The translations under genes and the position numbers were made by a program. From NCBI GenBank assembly GCA_030432235.1, contig JAUIHT010000006.1:124001-188000 (forward strand): a stretch of DNA of 64,000 nt, written 5' to 3'. Below the pieces are notes generated by a model that saw nothing but the letters and a program-made list of their open reading frames with translations, ran no database searches and was not told the origin of the DNA. Source of the DNA: Verrucomicrobiia bacterium. Its GTDB lineage: Bacteria; Verrucomicrobiota; Verrucomicrobiia; Opitutales; Cerasicoccaceae. Below are positions 1 to 8,050 of this stretch, piece after piece. Position 1 is the stretch's first letter; the number at the start of each line of letters is the position of its first letter.

Positions 1-1410
1 CGCATAGCATATAACCTCCTCCGGGTCATAACCGTAGTTGCCCGGGTTGAAGGTATCCTCGGGAGCATGGCCCTCGCGGTAGGGGTGAAAGGCAATGGCA
101 TCCACCAAGTCAGCCGCGCCTTCCTGCAGACATTCCTCAATGTAATCGATGGGCGTACGGGAAACCGCCCCCATGACAATGAAGGCGTCCGGGTCTTCTA
201 CCAAAATGCTGGTAACAGCTGCGTCGAGTAACGCGACATACTGGTCCGCGGGCCCGGAGTTCTGCTCGTTCCAAATTTCCCAATAGTGCATCTGGTCCGT
301 GCCAAGCGAACCGAAGGTCTCTGCCATCCATCCGCAATAATTGGCAAAGCCGGCAACGAAAGCCGCCCCCTGGTCCTGGTACCATCCGAAGTTGGGCAGT
401 TGCGACCGGGGAATCGTATTGTAAAGCTCGTTATCGTAGGCGAGGATGTGCAGCAACTCCATACCCGACGCCTCCAGCGCATTCATGTAGCTGTAGGCAC
501 TGGAAGGCAGCTGTAAAACACCCTGGGTTTCTTCGACTTCCTCCCACGTATAGTGAAATCTAAGCGCTGTCGCCCCTGACCCTTGCTCAAAGGGTATCCC
601 GGAAGTATAGTACTTTCCACCCCCGCCCAAGCCAATGACGGGTTCTATGATTACCGATGCCGGCATACTGAAAGTGCCCGTTGCCCCTGTATTGGGAGTT
701 ACCGAGATGGTGTCGAAAAAGCCTTCCGCTCCGGAAATGGTATCCATCCCAAGAAGGTCAGCATAGGGACACTCTGTGGTGAAGCTGATCTCGGATTCTC
801 CCTGGAAGGTCAGCAGATCCGATTCCGTCAAAGTCGATGGCAACCCAGGATAAGCTTGCTTGGCATAGATCCGAGCCAAACGAGTCCGAAAATCCGCCTC
901 GATTGCCACATGGTAGTAAACGTTTCCGGAGACGGTAAAACTATCGGCTGCGAGCTGAATGCCGTCGGCATCCCGGTAGTACAGATTTCCGTCTTCATGC
1001 AAAGCCACGGCGATTTGCCAGGCTAACCCGTCGTCATCACTGATGAGGCCTAAATCGGCCCGACCAGTTCCGCTGGGGGAAAAGTTGAGAAGCGCAAATC
1101 CTTCCACTCGGACGTTCTTATATTTGGCATCACCACTCCATGCAATGTGTCCTGTGGAGGTACCATAAAGCCGTGCCGAATAGGCCCCATTGCGGGCGTT
1201 CCAATTTGCGATCTGGGGCTGGCCTCCCGTCCATGTACTCCATTGATTGGAACCTGTGGGATACCCAACGATAGATCCACTTGTCGGGTAACCCTCAGCC
1301 GGCTCAAACCCTGCCGTAAAAGTATCCGCCGCATCGCTTGTCAGACAAGCCAGCACTATGCTTACCAAGTACCATCCACGAATATTATCAACCACGCTCA
1401 AGTTCATCAT
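1..1410 (-). CDS. Secreted clan GH-A glycoside hydrolase with lectin-like N-terminus, partial (runs off left edge)
   Basis: I translated this frame by hand from the ATG at 1410; it stays open to base 1, giving 470 codons without a stop. A signal-peptide-like start (about residues 10-27) is followed by a lectin-like module containing ARLYGTSTG, YYHVAIEADF and a closing AEGFFDTISV. A TIM-barrel part then includes WEIWNEQN, with the presumed acid/base Glu at residue 382. The nucleophile region lies outside the window. It starts 3 nt after the stop of the gene at 1414-3600 and is clearly its paralogue over the whole visible length. The upstream gene has NEPN at the same place, so a Pro has become Gln while the catalytic Glu is kept. 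GH39-like is my best guess from motif style; polysaccharide substrate unknown. Confidence 0.85.
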   Translation of the reverse strand, partial: MMNLSVVDNIRGWYLVSIVLACLTSDAADTFTAGFEPAEGYPTSGSIVGYPTGSNQWSTWTGGQPQIANWNARNGAYSARLYGTSTGHIAWSGDAKYKNVRVEGFALLNFSPSGTGRADLGLISDDDGLAWQIAVALHEDGNLYYRDADGIQLAADSFTVSGNVYYHVAIEADFRTRLARIYAKQAYPGLPSTLTESDLLTFQGESEISFTTECPYADLLGMDTISGAEGFFDTISVTPNTGATGTFSMPASVIIEPVIGLGGGGKYYTSGIPFEQGSGATALRFHYTWEEVEETQGVLQLPSSAYSYMNALEASGMELLHILAYDNELYNTIPRSQLPNFGWYQDQGAAFVAGFANYCGWMAETFGSLGTDQMHYWEIWNEQNSGPADQYVALLDAAVTSILVEDPDAFIVMGAVSRTPIDYIEECLQEGAADLVDAIAFHPYREGHAPEDTFNPGNYGYDPEEVICYA

Positions 1411-1413
1411 TGA

Positions 1414-3600
1414 TTATGGTTGAATCCAGGTCGTTTGTGTCTCGCTAGAATCGGGGCTAACACGAAGCTCCAGCATCACCGGCGAGTCCCAAACCGGCAC
1501 GCCTTCAATAATCGTTGCCCTGGGACCTGTCTTTTTAGCGCTAGCTTCAAAAGCTATATTGGAAAAGATATCCAGCCCCGCGATCTTCATCTGCTCACCT
1601 GCCAAGACATGAGGAATCGTCAAATTCACTTTTTCCCACTCATCGTATCTGACTGGTGAGTTTCCGGCCTCCCCCCCTTTCCAATAGAAGAGCAACACCG
1701 TTTTGGGATCCGGCTGAAAAGCATAAACGTGCAAATCCCTTACGCCCGGTTGACTGCTGACCTTCCAATCCAATACGCGCAGGTTCTGCCCCTGAGGAAT
1801 TACTTTGGAGAGATTACTCATGGCATGGTAGGCCGGCCGTGGCTGCTTGTTACCATAGGTTATTCCAAAGCTGCCTACCAAATCGTACCAATAGATGCGG
1901 TTTACCCCGAGAGCGAAATTCTGGAGATACGTACGCAGTAAGTACTTTGCCTGCACATCATGTGTGACTGCTAATTTACTACTATAGTAGGGCCTCGCAT
2001 CAATAGTCCAGCAACCTAACTCTGTAATCCAAAGCTCTAATGGCTCCTTATCCTTTGGTGTGTACTTTGTTACTGTATCTTGAATTATCGCAACTTCATC
2101 AGCATAGCATTCAACGGCACCTGGAGCGAAGCCGTATTTGACGGGGTTGAAGGTTTCCTCTGGAGCAAAACCCTCGCGGTAGGGATGAAAAGCGACAGCA
2201 TCGACTAACTCAGCGGCGCCTTGCTTCAAGCAGGCTTCCAAAAATCGAATATTGGATCGTGAAACCCCACCCATAACAATAAACGCTTCCGGGTCTTCGG
2301 CACGCATACGCTTAACCGACTCGCGTAATAGTTTCATGTAATCATCCGCCGAGCCGGCATTGGGCTCATTCCAAATCTCCCAAAATTTAATCTGCCCAGT
2401 GCCACGTGCACCAAACGTACGAACCATCCAGGCGCAGTAATTAGCATAGCCATTAATAAACTCCTGCCCCTGCCCCTCAAACCAGGAGAAATTTTCCATG
2501 CCCTTTCTATCTCGCGTATTATAGAGCACATTGTCGTAAGCAAGAATGTGCAACAACTCGAGCTGGGACGCCTGTAAGACACGCATATAATCAAAAGCAC
2601 TTGCGGGGAGATCGTAGACTCCCTTTTCCTTTTCGACTTCGTGCCACTGGTAATGGAAACGAATCGTTTCGGCCCCTGATCCCTTCATCAATGGTGTAAA
2701 GCTATTGTAATAACGACCACCTCCGCATAAGCCGATGACAGGCTGCACGATCTTGGGGCTCGGAACACGATAGGTTTCTTCATAGCGGGGTGTAGGCTGT
2801 ACTGCAGCAGAGGTGTTAACACCAATATCTGGATGAGGCGACCAGCCTGGTTCTCCCTTCTTGGGCTTGGGTGCCCAGTTTTTGACTACCGATGCCGGAA
2901 GTGCCTGTACGCTGATATCATCAAAAAAGCCTTCTGCACCCTCCATGGCATCTAGGCCGATGCTCCCCGAAAAGCCGCCAGTAGGCTCAAACGGAATTTC
3001 CGCCTTACCACCAAAGGTCAATAAATCGCCCTGAGAGATAGCAGATGCCTGGTTTGGTCGTGTAGGATTCACATACACGCGAGCCTGCCCAGACGCGAAG
3101 TCCACCGCCAATGCCACATGGTAGTACTGCCCCCCATTGACCACGAAGTTGTCAGCAGCCAACTGAATGCCCTGAGCATTGCGGTAATATAAATTGCCGT
3201 CCTCACTCAAAGCGATAGCAATGATCCATTGAACATCTGTCTCTCCGCTGAGAACTCCGAAGTCCAGCCGACCGACTTTATCCGGTGCGAAGTTGGCTAA
3301 CAGATAGCCTTCCAACCGTATAGCATTCGTATCACGGGGAGTTTTGAAGCTAACCATCCCGGTAGAGGTTCCATAAAGCCGGGCCGCGTAACCACCACCA
3401 ATAGCGTTCCAATGGGCGGTCTGTGGTTTGCTACCAGTCCATGTCCCCCAAGTTGAGTCAACCCCGGGATATCCGATTATGGTCCCCTCATAGGGGTAAC
3501 CTTCCATGGGTTCGAAACTAGTACGATAGAGCTCGCTCTGTGCCCAGATGCTAGTTACCGGCAATGCAAGCAAAGAGGCACACTTCAAGAGAAGTCTCAT
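1414..3600 (-). CDS. Secreted clan GH-A (GH39-like) glycoside hydrolase with N-terminal lectin-like module
   Basis: The product is 728 aa if started at the ATG at 3600, which gives a clean signal peptide (MRLLLKCASLLALPVTSIWA). The open frame reaches back to 3702, but that extension is not signal-like. Residues about 20-250 form a jelly-roll/LamG-like module (ARLYGTSTG, YYHVALAVDF, AEGFFDDISV). A Lys/Pro-rich linker follows, then a TIM barrel with WEIWNEPN (acid/base E412) and WITELG (nucleophile E527), 115 residues apart as expected for a clan GH-A enzyme. Family assignment to GH39 is inference from the NEPN motif. It lies in an operon between a PEP-CTERM protein and a paralogous hydrolase. 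Expected to act outside the cytoplasm on a polysaccharide held by the lectin module. Confidence 0.88.
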   Translation of the reverse strand: MRLLLKCASLLALPVTSIWAQSELYRTSFEPMEGYPYEGTIIGYPGVDSTWGTWTGSKPQTAHWNAIGGGYAARLYGTSTGMVSFKTPRDTNAIRLEGYLLANFAPDKVGRLDFGVLSGETDVQWIIAIALSEDGNLYYRNAQGIQLAADNFVVNGGQYYHVALAVDFASGQARVYVNPTRPNQASAISQGDLLTFGGKAEIPFEPTGGFSGSIGLDAMEGAEGFFDDISVQALPASVVKNWAPKPKKGEPGWSPHPDIGVNTSAAVQPTPRYEETYRVPSPKIVQPVIGLCGGGRYYNSFTPLMKGSGAETIRFHYQWHEVEKEKGVYDLPASAFDYMRVLQASQLELLHILAYDNVLYNTRDRKGMENFSWFEGQGQEFINGYANYCAWMVRTFGARGTGQIKFWEIWNEPNAGSADDYMKLLRESVKRMRAEDPEAFIVMGGVSRSNIRFLEACLKQGAAELVDAVAFHPYREGFAPEETFNPVKYGFAPGAVECYADEVAIIQDTVTKYTPKDKEPLELWITELGCWTIDARPYYSSKLAVTHDVQAKYLLRTYLQNFALGVNRIYWYDLVGSFGITYGNKQPRPAYHAMSNLSKVIPQGQNLRVLDWKVSSQPGVRDLHVYAFQPDPKTVLLFYWKGGEAGNSPVRYDEWEKVNLTIPHVLAGEQMKIAGLDIFSNIAFEASAKKTGPRATIIEGVPVWDSPVMLELRVSPDSSETQTTWIQP

Positions 3601-3744
3601 GGACTGGGAAGATATCAACATAACGAATAGAGGATTTCCATGGAGATTTAGGCAAATAATCAGCGCAAACGACCTGGCACAGCACAGCCCACCCCAGAGC
3701 AAAAACTATTCGGAGAGCGCGACAATGGCCGTGGGATATACCAA

Positions 3745-4542
3745 TTAAGCGCGACGCTGACGGCGCAGACAGAAAGCCAAGCCGAGGACTACCGCCCCCA
3801 AAGAAAGCGCCACAGTGGACGATTCCGGCACAGTACTAACGGAAATATTATCAAACCAGACCTCTGCGCCAGCGCCAGCTACAAGGCCCAAATATTCCGC
3901 AAAGCCCTTGTCGGTACCGAAGTTGATAATAGGGTCCCCACCAAAAGACACCAGATTGGCCTCTGTGAGAGTTGTTGGCACACCAACGGTCGTAGTTCCG
4001 AGATAAAACTTGGCCTCGCCTGTCTCATAGTTGGCCTCAATTGCCACATGATAATAGGTATCATCCACGATAGTGATACTATCAGCAGTGGTGTTGGTAC
4101 TGGCCGTGCGTGCCACAAAAGTACCATCCTCATTCATACGCAGTCCGACATCGATGGTACCAGTTGCGTTAGCCATGAGAAAGAACTGTGCACTGCCGCT
4201 CGTTCCAGAAGACGAAAAGTCAGGACGGATGTAACCATCCAGAATCACATTCGTGTACTGCGAATCGGTGTTGAATTGGATCGCCCCAGTCGAGGTGCCA
4301 TATGCACGCGCAGACTGCCCGCCACCGATTGCCCAAGCATGCGCAATAACCAACTGGCCACCAGCCCAGGTTGACGTCCATTGTGGTGGCGAGGAAGGCT
4401 GACCTGGCAGTGGAGCGTCCAAAGTAGAGGAGTAGCCTTGGCCAGGCTCAAATGAGGTATTGAAGAGAACCTGGGCCGATGCACTCACGGAAAAGGCCGA
4501 TGCGAGCAAAGCCAAAGCAATAGTCGGGATATATTTTTTCAT
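3745..4542 (-). CDS. PEP-CTERM sorting-domain protein, stand-alone lectin-like module
   Basis: This 265-aa protein has an N-terminal signal peptide (cleavage near SASA-Q) and a single beta-sandwich lectin-like module. It ends in a PEP-CTERM tail: VPES at about residue 238, a hydrophobic helix and the basic end RRQRRA. VPES replaces the more usual VPEP, a known variant. Such tails direct proteins to an exosortase-dependent surface route, but no exosortase gene is in this window. The module shares SFEPGQGY, ARAYGTSTG, YYHVAIEANY and FDNISV with the N-termini of the two downstream hydrolases, so it is a free version of their binding domain. It is first in the leftward operon, behind a promoter and a putative LacI-type operator. 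Confidence 0.9.
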   Translation of the reverse strand: MKKYIPTIALALLASAFSVSASAQVLFNTSFEPGQGYSSTLDAPLPGQPSSPPQWTSTWAGGQLVIAHAWAIGGGQSARAYGTSTGAIQFNTDSQYTNVILDGYIRPDFSSSGTSGSAQFFLMANATGTIDVGLRMNEDGTFVARTASTNTTADSITIVDDTYYHVAIEANYETGEAKFYLGTTTVGVPTTLTEANLVSFGGDPIINFGTDKGFAEYLGLVAGAGAEVWFDNISVSTVPESSTVALSLGAVVLGLAFCLRRQRRA

Positions 4543-4575
4543 GGGGTCGTGAATTGATTTATGGTTGAATGTTCA

Positions 4576-4590
4576 ATGAATCGTTAACAT
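4576..4590. promoter_or_regulatory. Putative LacI-family operator upstream of the PEP-CTERM gene
   Basis: ATGAATCGTTAACAT has a CpG-centred core, AATCGTT, which is repeated at 4848-4854 directly before the divergent LacI gene. LacI-family operators typically have a central CG flanked by AA and TT. The match to a palindrome is imperfect. Confidence 0.35.
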
Positions 4591-4618
4591 TAATTTTCAA
4601 AAAACCTCGTCCAGTCAA
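4589..4618 (-). promoter_or_regulatory. Putative sigma70-type promoter of the PEP-CTERM/GH operon
   Basis: On the minus strand, TTGACT (4618-4613) is followed after 18 nt by ATTAAT (4594-4589). Transcription would begin just upstream of the AATCGTT-containing site at 4576-4590, so a repressor bound there would block the start of transcription. Sequence match only. Confidence 0.4.
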
Positions 4619-4844
4619 GCCATTTTTTAAAATAAAAATTCCCACCAAAGGACTATATCGGGCTGCCAAAAGTAAAGCTCATTAAAAATAAAATCCGAAT
4701 CGAATGCGCCCATAATTACATTTTAACTTATTTTAAATAAAGGTTTTACATAATAAACAAGACCACCAATAAGCCTCCCCTGGGAGAATCCAAAACAAAA
4801 ATACCCAAAGTCGCCCTTGACATGCGCCCCAGAAATGAACAGCG

Positions 4845-4858
4845 TGTAATCGTTTCAA
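4845..4858. promoter_or_regulatory. Putative LacI-family operator abutting the LacI start codon
   Basis: TGTAATCGTTTCAA matches the general LacI-family pattern TGNAANCGNTTNCA with one mismatch. It ends 6 nt before the ATG at 4865. Together with the related site at 4576-4590 it suggests that this LacI protein controls itself and the divergent lectin/hydrolase operon. Confidence 0.45.
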
Positions 4859-4864
4859 TTTTAA

Positions 4865-5965
4865 ATGAGCAAAACCATAACCATTAAGCATGTCGCCGAT
4901 CGCGCTGGCGTATCGGTAGGCACTGTCAGCCGGTATCTCAACGGCATGACAAACGTCGGCGAGGCCAATGCCACCCGTGTGCGCGAAGCGGTGGACGAAC
5001 TGGGCTATCGCCCGAGCGCCTCCGCCCGCATCCTGGCCACGCGCCGAAGCGGCAATACGATGCGCACAGGAAACATCGGCGTTTACTTTAATCAAATGAG
5101 CCCTGCCTGGTCCGCCAATGAAACCACCGAGGCCTACATCAACGGCATAGAAGCCGCATGCGCCGAGCATGGCATGCATTCCCTCATCGAGTTTGGCGGC
5201 AGCAAGAGCGATACGCTCCCTCGCTTCATTCTGGATCACAAAGTTGACGGTTTTCTCATCACCGGCATCGAGCCAAGCGCCCAATGGCTCGAGCAAGTGC
5301 CCGAGGACATTCCTCTGGTTGGCATGGGCGCGCTCCATCACGACACCCCCATCCCATTGGTAACGCCCGACAATTACGCAGCGGGGCGTCAAGTTGCCCA
5401 GCATCTTTGGAAGATGGGCCATCGCCGCATCGCCTTTGTCTACAATACTGTGTCCAACCACATGTTTGTGCATCGTCGTCAGGGGGTCGAAGAATTCCTG
5501 CAGTTGAAAGGTTGCTTCGATCCAGACCTCGCGCCCCCCATTGAACTCCAAAGGGATCGACAAAATATCGAACCGGAAGCTTCTCCGCCTGATATGCTGC
5601 CCGTACTCCAAAGGCTCTTGAGTTTGCCAGAGGAGAGACGGCCAACCGCTCTTGTCGCACCAAATGACTGGAATGCCCTGGGCGTCTACAGCGCGCTCAA
5701 TGTCCTAGGTCTGACACCGGGGGAAGATATCAGTGTCATGGGCTTCGACAATTTCCCGAGCATGTGCTGCTCAGTCACCCCTGCATTGACCAGCTATGAC
5801 ATCCCTATCAAGAAGTCGGCCTATGTGGCTGCGAAACTACTCTATCAGCACATTACCACAGACATGAGTAGCTTTCCCCGATCCGTACAGCTAATCTCCG
5901 GGCACCTCGTCGAACGCCAATCCGTCAAGCCCCACGACATGTCTAAGGCGATGGCGGAAGCTTAA
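4865..5965 (+). CDS. LacI-family transcriptional regulator
   Basis: The 366-aa product has the N-terminal HTH of the family (VADRAGVSVGTVSRYL, residues about 10-25) and the hinge-region sequence YRPSASARILATRRS. A periplasmic-binding-protein-like effector domain follows, containing YINGIEAA, DGFLITG, LWKMGHRRIAFV, PNDWNALGVYSALN and EDISVMGFDNFPSM. The length is normal for the family. It is divergent from the PEP-CTERM/GH operon and lies 37 nt upstream of a pseudopilin that leads the GH65 operon, so it could control both sides. The effector cannot be told from sequence; a sugar released by the neighbouring enzymes is likely. Confidence 0.93.
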   Translation: MSKTITIKHVADRAGVSVGTVSRYLNGMTNVGEANATRVREAVDELGYRPSASARILATRRSGNTMRTGNIGVYFNQMSPAWSANETTEAYINGIEAACAEHGMHSLIEFGGSKSDTLPRFILDHKVDGFLITGIEPSAQWLEQVPEDIPLVGMGALHHDTPIPLVTPDNYAAGRQVAQHLWKMGHRRIAFVYNTVSNHMFVHRRQGVEEFLQLKGCFDPDLAPPIELQRDRQNIEPEASPPDMLPVLQRLLSLPEERRPTALVAPNDWNALGVYSALNVLGLTPGEDISVMGFDNFPSMCCSVTPALTSYDIPIKKSAYVAAKLLYQHITTDMSSFPRSVQLISGHLVERQSVKPHDMSKAMAEA

Positions 5966-6002
5966 AACAGGACCTCCACGGCAACCTGCAACTACCCCGA
6001 TA

Positions 6003-6737
6003 ATGAATAGCAGACAGCACTCCCCCTTTATTTCCTGCCATCGCAAATCCAACCTCCAGGCTGGCTTTACTTTGGTGGAACTCCTGACCGTCATCGCCGT
6101 TATTGCGATACTGGCCGCTATATTGTTTCCAGTCATACGTAGCGTCCGGCAAAAGTCCAACACGATGGAGTGCGCTTCCAACCTGCGGCAAATACACGTC
6201 GCCCTCAATCTGTTCGCCAACGATAACAACGGCGAGTTACCCTTCCTCAACGATCCCGGACAGGAACTTTGGGGCAGCAAGTGGCAACAACGCATTGAGC
6301 CCTATTGCAGCCCGGAGAGCCGTACCACGAGTTCTGCCACCCAGCGTGCAGTAACCGAAAGCGTTTATTGGTGCCCATCGCAGGAACCCCACAACCCCGC
6401 TCAAGGCTGGCCCGGAGACTACGCGATTAACGTACTGCTATTTCGTGCCAACATCTTTGTAGATGATCCGAATGGACAGCAGTTACCACTCCGTGTGCAG
6501 GACATCCCCGACCCGTCCAACTTTATCTTCTTTGTGGATGGCGGCGGACAATGGGCAAATCCGGCACTGTACGAAGCACACGCCGATCGCATCTGGGCAC
6601 GCCACTCGAATCCCGGTGACCTTAAAGATGGCACGACGAACGCCATGTTTGCTGACGGGCATGTGGAAAGCGCAGATCGAGCTGAGTTCCTTCAGGATCG
6701 GTACTGGCTCTTTCATGAAAGTGACAGCCTGCCTTAA
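6003..6737 (+). CDS. Type II secretion/type IV pilin-like pseudopilin with H-X9-DG-type C-terminus
   Basis: The 244-aa protein carries a class III (prepilin) signal: AGFTLVELLTVIAVIAILAA, with processing expected between G21 and F22 and the conserved Glu five residues after the cut. The globular part ends with RHSNPGDLKDGTTNAMFADG, matching the C-terminal pattern called the prepilin-type processing-associated H-X9-DG domain. Such proteins are abundant in Planctomycetes and Verrucomicrobia and their exact roles are unknown. It sits 37 nt after the LacI gene and 20 nt before the glycosidase-like gene, so it is probably co-transcribed with a sugar operon rather than a secretion operon. Confidence 0.88.
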   Translation: MNSRQHSPFISCHRKSNLQAGFTLVELLTVIAVIAILAAILFPVIRSVRQKSNTMECASNLRQIHVALNLFANDNNGELPFLNDPGQELWGSKWQQRIEPYCSPESRTTSSATQRAVTESVYWCPSQEPHNPAQGWPGDYAINVLLFRANIFVDDPNGQQLPLRVQDIPDPSNFIFFVDGGGQWANPALYEAHADRIWARHSNPGDLKDGTTNAMFADGHVESADRAEFLQDRYWLFHESDSLP

Positions 6738-6757
6738 GCCAGCAAAACGGTATAGCC

Positions 6758-8050
6758 ATGGCGAACGACAATCCAGGCAATGGCGATTTCATCCACCTGC
6801 CGGTTCACGGTGGGGTGCGATTAAAGGCCGATGATCCGCGCTTGTCACAGTTGGCCGGGCATCCGGCTGCGAACTTTTTGGTCATTGAGCGCGGAAATCA
6901 TTTTGAGACGGTAATATCATCCAACCCGCTAGACATTGCTACTGCAACCACACTGCCCGAAGACCGGGAATCATTGGGCATCTTTCCTACGTTGCTCGCA
7001 GCGGTTGCGGCCTACCGGCAGTGGACAGGCATGGAGGCGAAAGAACCACTACCTGCCGTACGTCAATTGAAGAGAGCCGTTACATTGGACATGTGGCTGC
7101 CCGATGGAAGAATCGCACACCGGTATGCCGATGCCGAAGCCCTGCTGAACACCTTGGCCAAGCACCATCTGGCACACGGCACCCTACTCTACCTGCCCGG
7201 CTGGCACGGCCCCTACGACACACGCTACCCCGCATACGCCCCTGCCCCCGAGCTAGGCGGGGATACGGGATTTCGCTCCCTGCTGGAGACCGCCAAAAAT
7301 CTCGATGCCAGTGTCATGCTCCATCTCAACTACTGGGGCTACGATACGCAATCCCGCCTGCTGCCAGACTACCAGCGCATCCAGCTACACGATGCCCAGG
7401 GAAATCCCATGGGCTGGCCGGGACTCCAACGCACTGGCGCCACTCAACCCTTGGCCTATATGCGTGTGGATGCACAAGCCTGGCAGGATTTGTTTTTCCG
7501 CTACGTTGAGCCCCTACTGACTGACTTCCGGATCGACGCCCTTTTTTTGGACCAACTCGGCTCTCACACCGGACACGATAGTGGTCTGGACAATGGTGCG
7601 AACGCCATGCTTAAACGTCTGCGACAAATCTGCCCCGGGATCATCCTCGGAGGAGAAATCGTGACCGAGGCACTCATTCCCAAACTCGACCTCTTCCAAG
7701 AATGGGGCATGCCCTGGTGCGGCCTTGAGTTGGATTTGACCGATGCCTTCTCGCCTATTGTACGCTACCTGGTAGCGAACTGTACCAAGTTAATCGGTCA
7801 CCTCGGCCTTCCTGCCGCCACGCCATGTCGCTACTGTTGGACGAACTACCCGTTTATCGCGGAGCATGGCCCGAGCGAGGCGTTTACCATCGCTCAAAAG
7901 CACCTGCATTCCCTTGGCTGCCTGCCACATGTGCGCCTGGACTACGCCCGGCATAGAATCGACGCTCTCAGTCTCGATGTACTTCGCGCGATGGCGCAAC
8001 CGATGGCCAGACCTGAGCCAACAACCATTACCCAAGCCCTCCAACTATGA
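6758..8050 (+). CDS. Putative TIM-barrel glycosidase-like protein, family unassigned
   Basis: The 430-aa protein has no signal peptide and is predicted to be cytoplasmic. Strand-like segments run in TIM-barrel order: DMWLPDGR, TLLYLPGWHGPYDTRYP, DASVMLHLNYWGYD, IDALFLDQLG and GIILGGEIVTE. D265 (in FLDQLG) and E300 (in GGEIVTE) sit at barrel strand ends and are candidate catalytic carboxylates. The arrangement resembles uncharacterised glycoside-hydrolase-like families (the DUF6259 type comes to mind), but I cannot place it with certainty. Its stop overlaps the start of the GH65 gene by 4 nt (ATGA), so the two are translationally coupled and probably act on the same oligosaccharide. Confidence 0.7.
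   Translation: MANDNPGNGDFIHLPVHGGVRLKADDPRLSQLAGHPAANFLVIERGNHFETVISSNPLDIATATTLPEDRESLGIFPTLLAAVAAYRQWTGMEAKEPLPAVRQLKRAVTLDMWLPDGRIAHRYADAEALLNTLAKHHLAHGTLLYLPGWHGPYDTRYPAYAPAPELGGDTGFRSLLETAKNLDASVMLHLNYWGYDTQSRLLPDYQRIQLHDAQGNPMGWPGLQRTGATQPLAYMRVDAQAWQDLFFRYVEPLLTDFRIDALFLDQLGSHTGHDSGLDNGANAMLKRLRQICPGIILGGEIVTEALIPKLDLFQEWGMPWCGLELDLTDAFSPIVRYLVANCTKLIGHLGLPAATPCRYCWTNYPFIAEHGPSEAFTIAQKHLHSLGCLPHVRLDYARHRIDALSLDVLRAMAQPMARPEPTTITQALQL

Larger units (their letters stand above)
4543..4864. promoter_or_regulatory. AT-rich divergent intergenic region (322 nt) between PEP-CTERM/GH operon and LacI gene
   Basis: No gene seen. The stretch is strongly AT-rich with several A/T tracts (4623-4640, 4681-4694, 4728-4740, the last being TTATTT-T-AAATAA with perfect arms). 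It holds a sigma70-like promoter toward the PEP-CTERM gene and two sites sharing the core AATCGTT, one near each divergent start. A TTGACA at 4817-4822 points toward the LacI gene, but I find no convincing -10 at normal spacing. Confidence 0.6.

Noticed and set aside
1050-1334. Short minus-strand frame opposite the start region of the left-edge gene
   Set aside because: It is in a different frame from the truncated GH-A gene, whose homology to its neighbour covers the whole stretch.
4543-4864. Possible replication origin or transfer signature in the AT-rich stretch
   Set aside because: No DnaA-box cluster or replication gene is visible; AT-richness is sufficiently explained by a divergent promoter region.
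4733-5611. 292-codon open frame antisense to the LacI gene at 4865
   Set aside because: It is a shadow of a clear LacI protein and starts inside its coding region.
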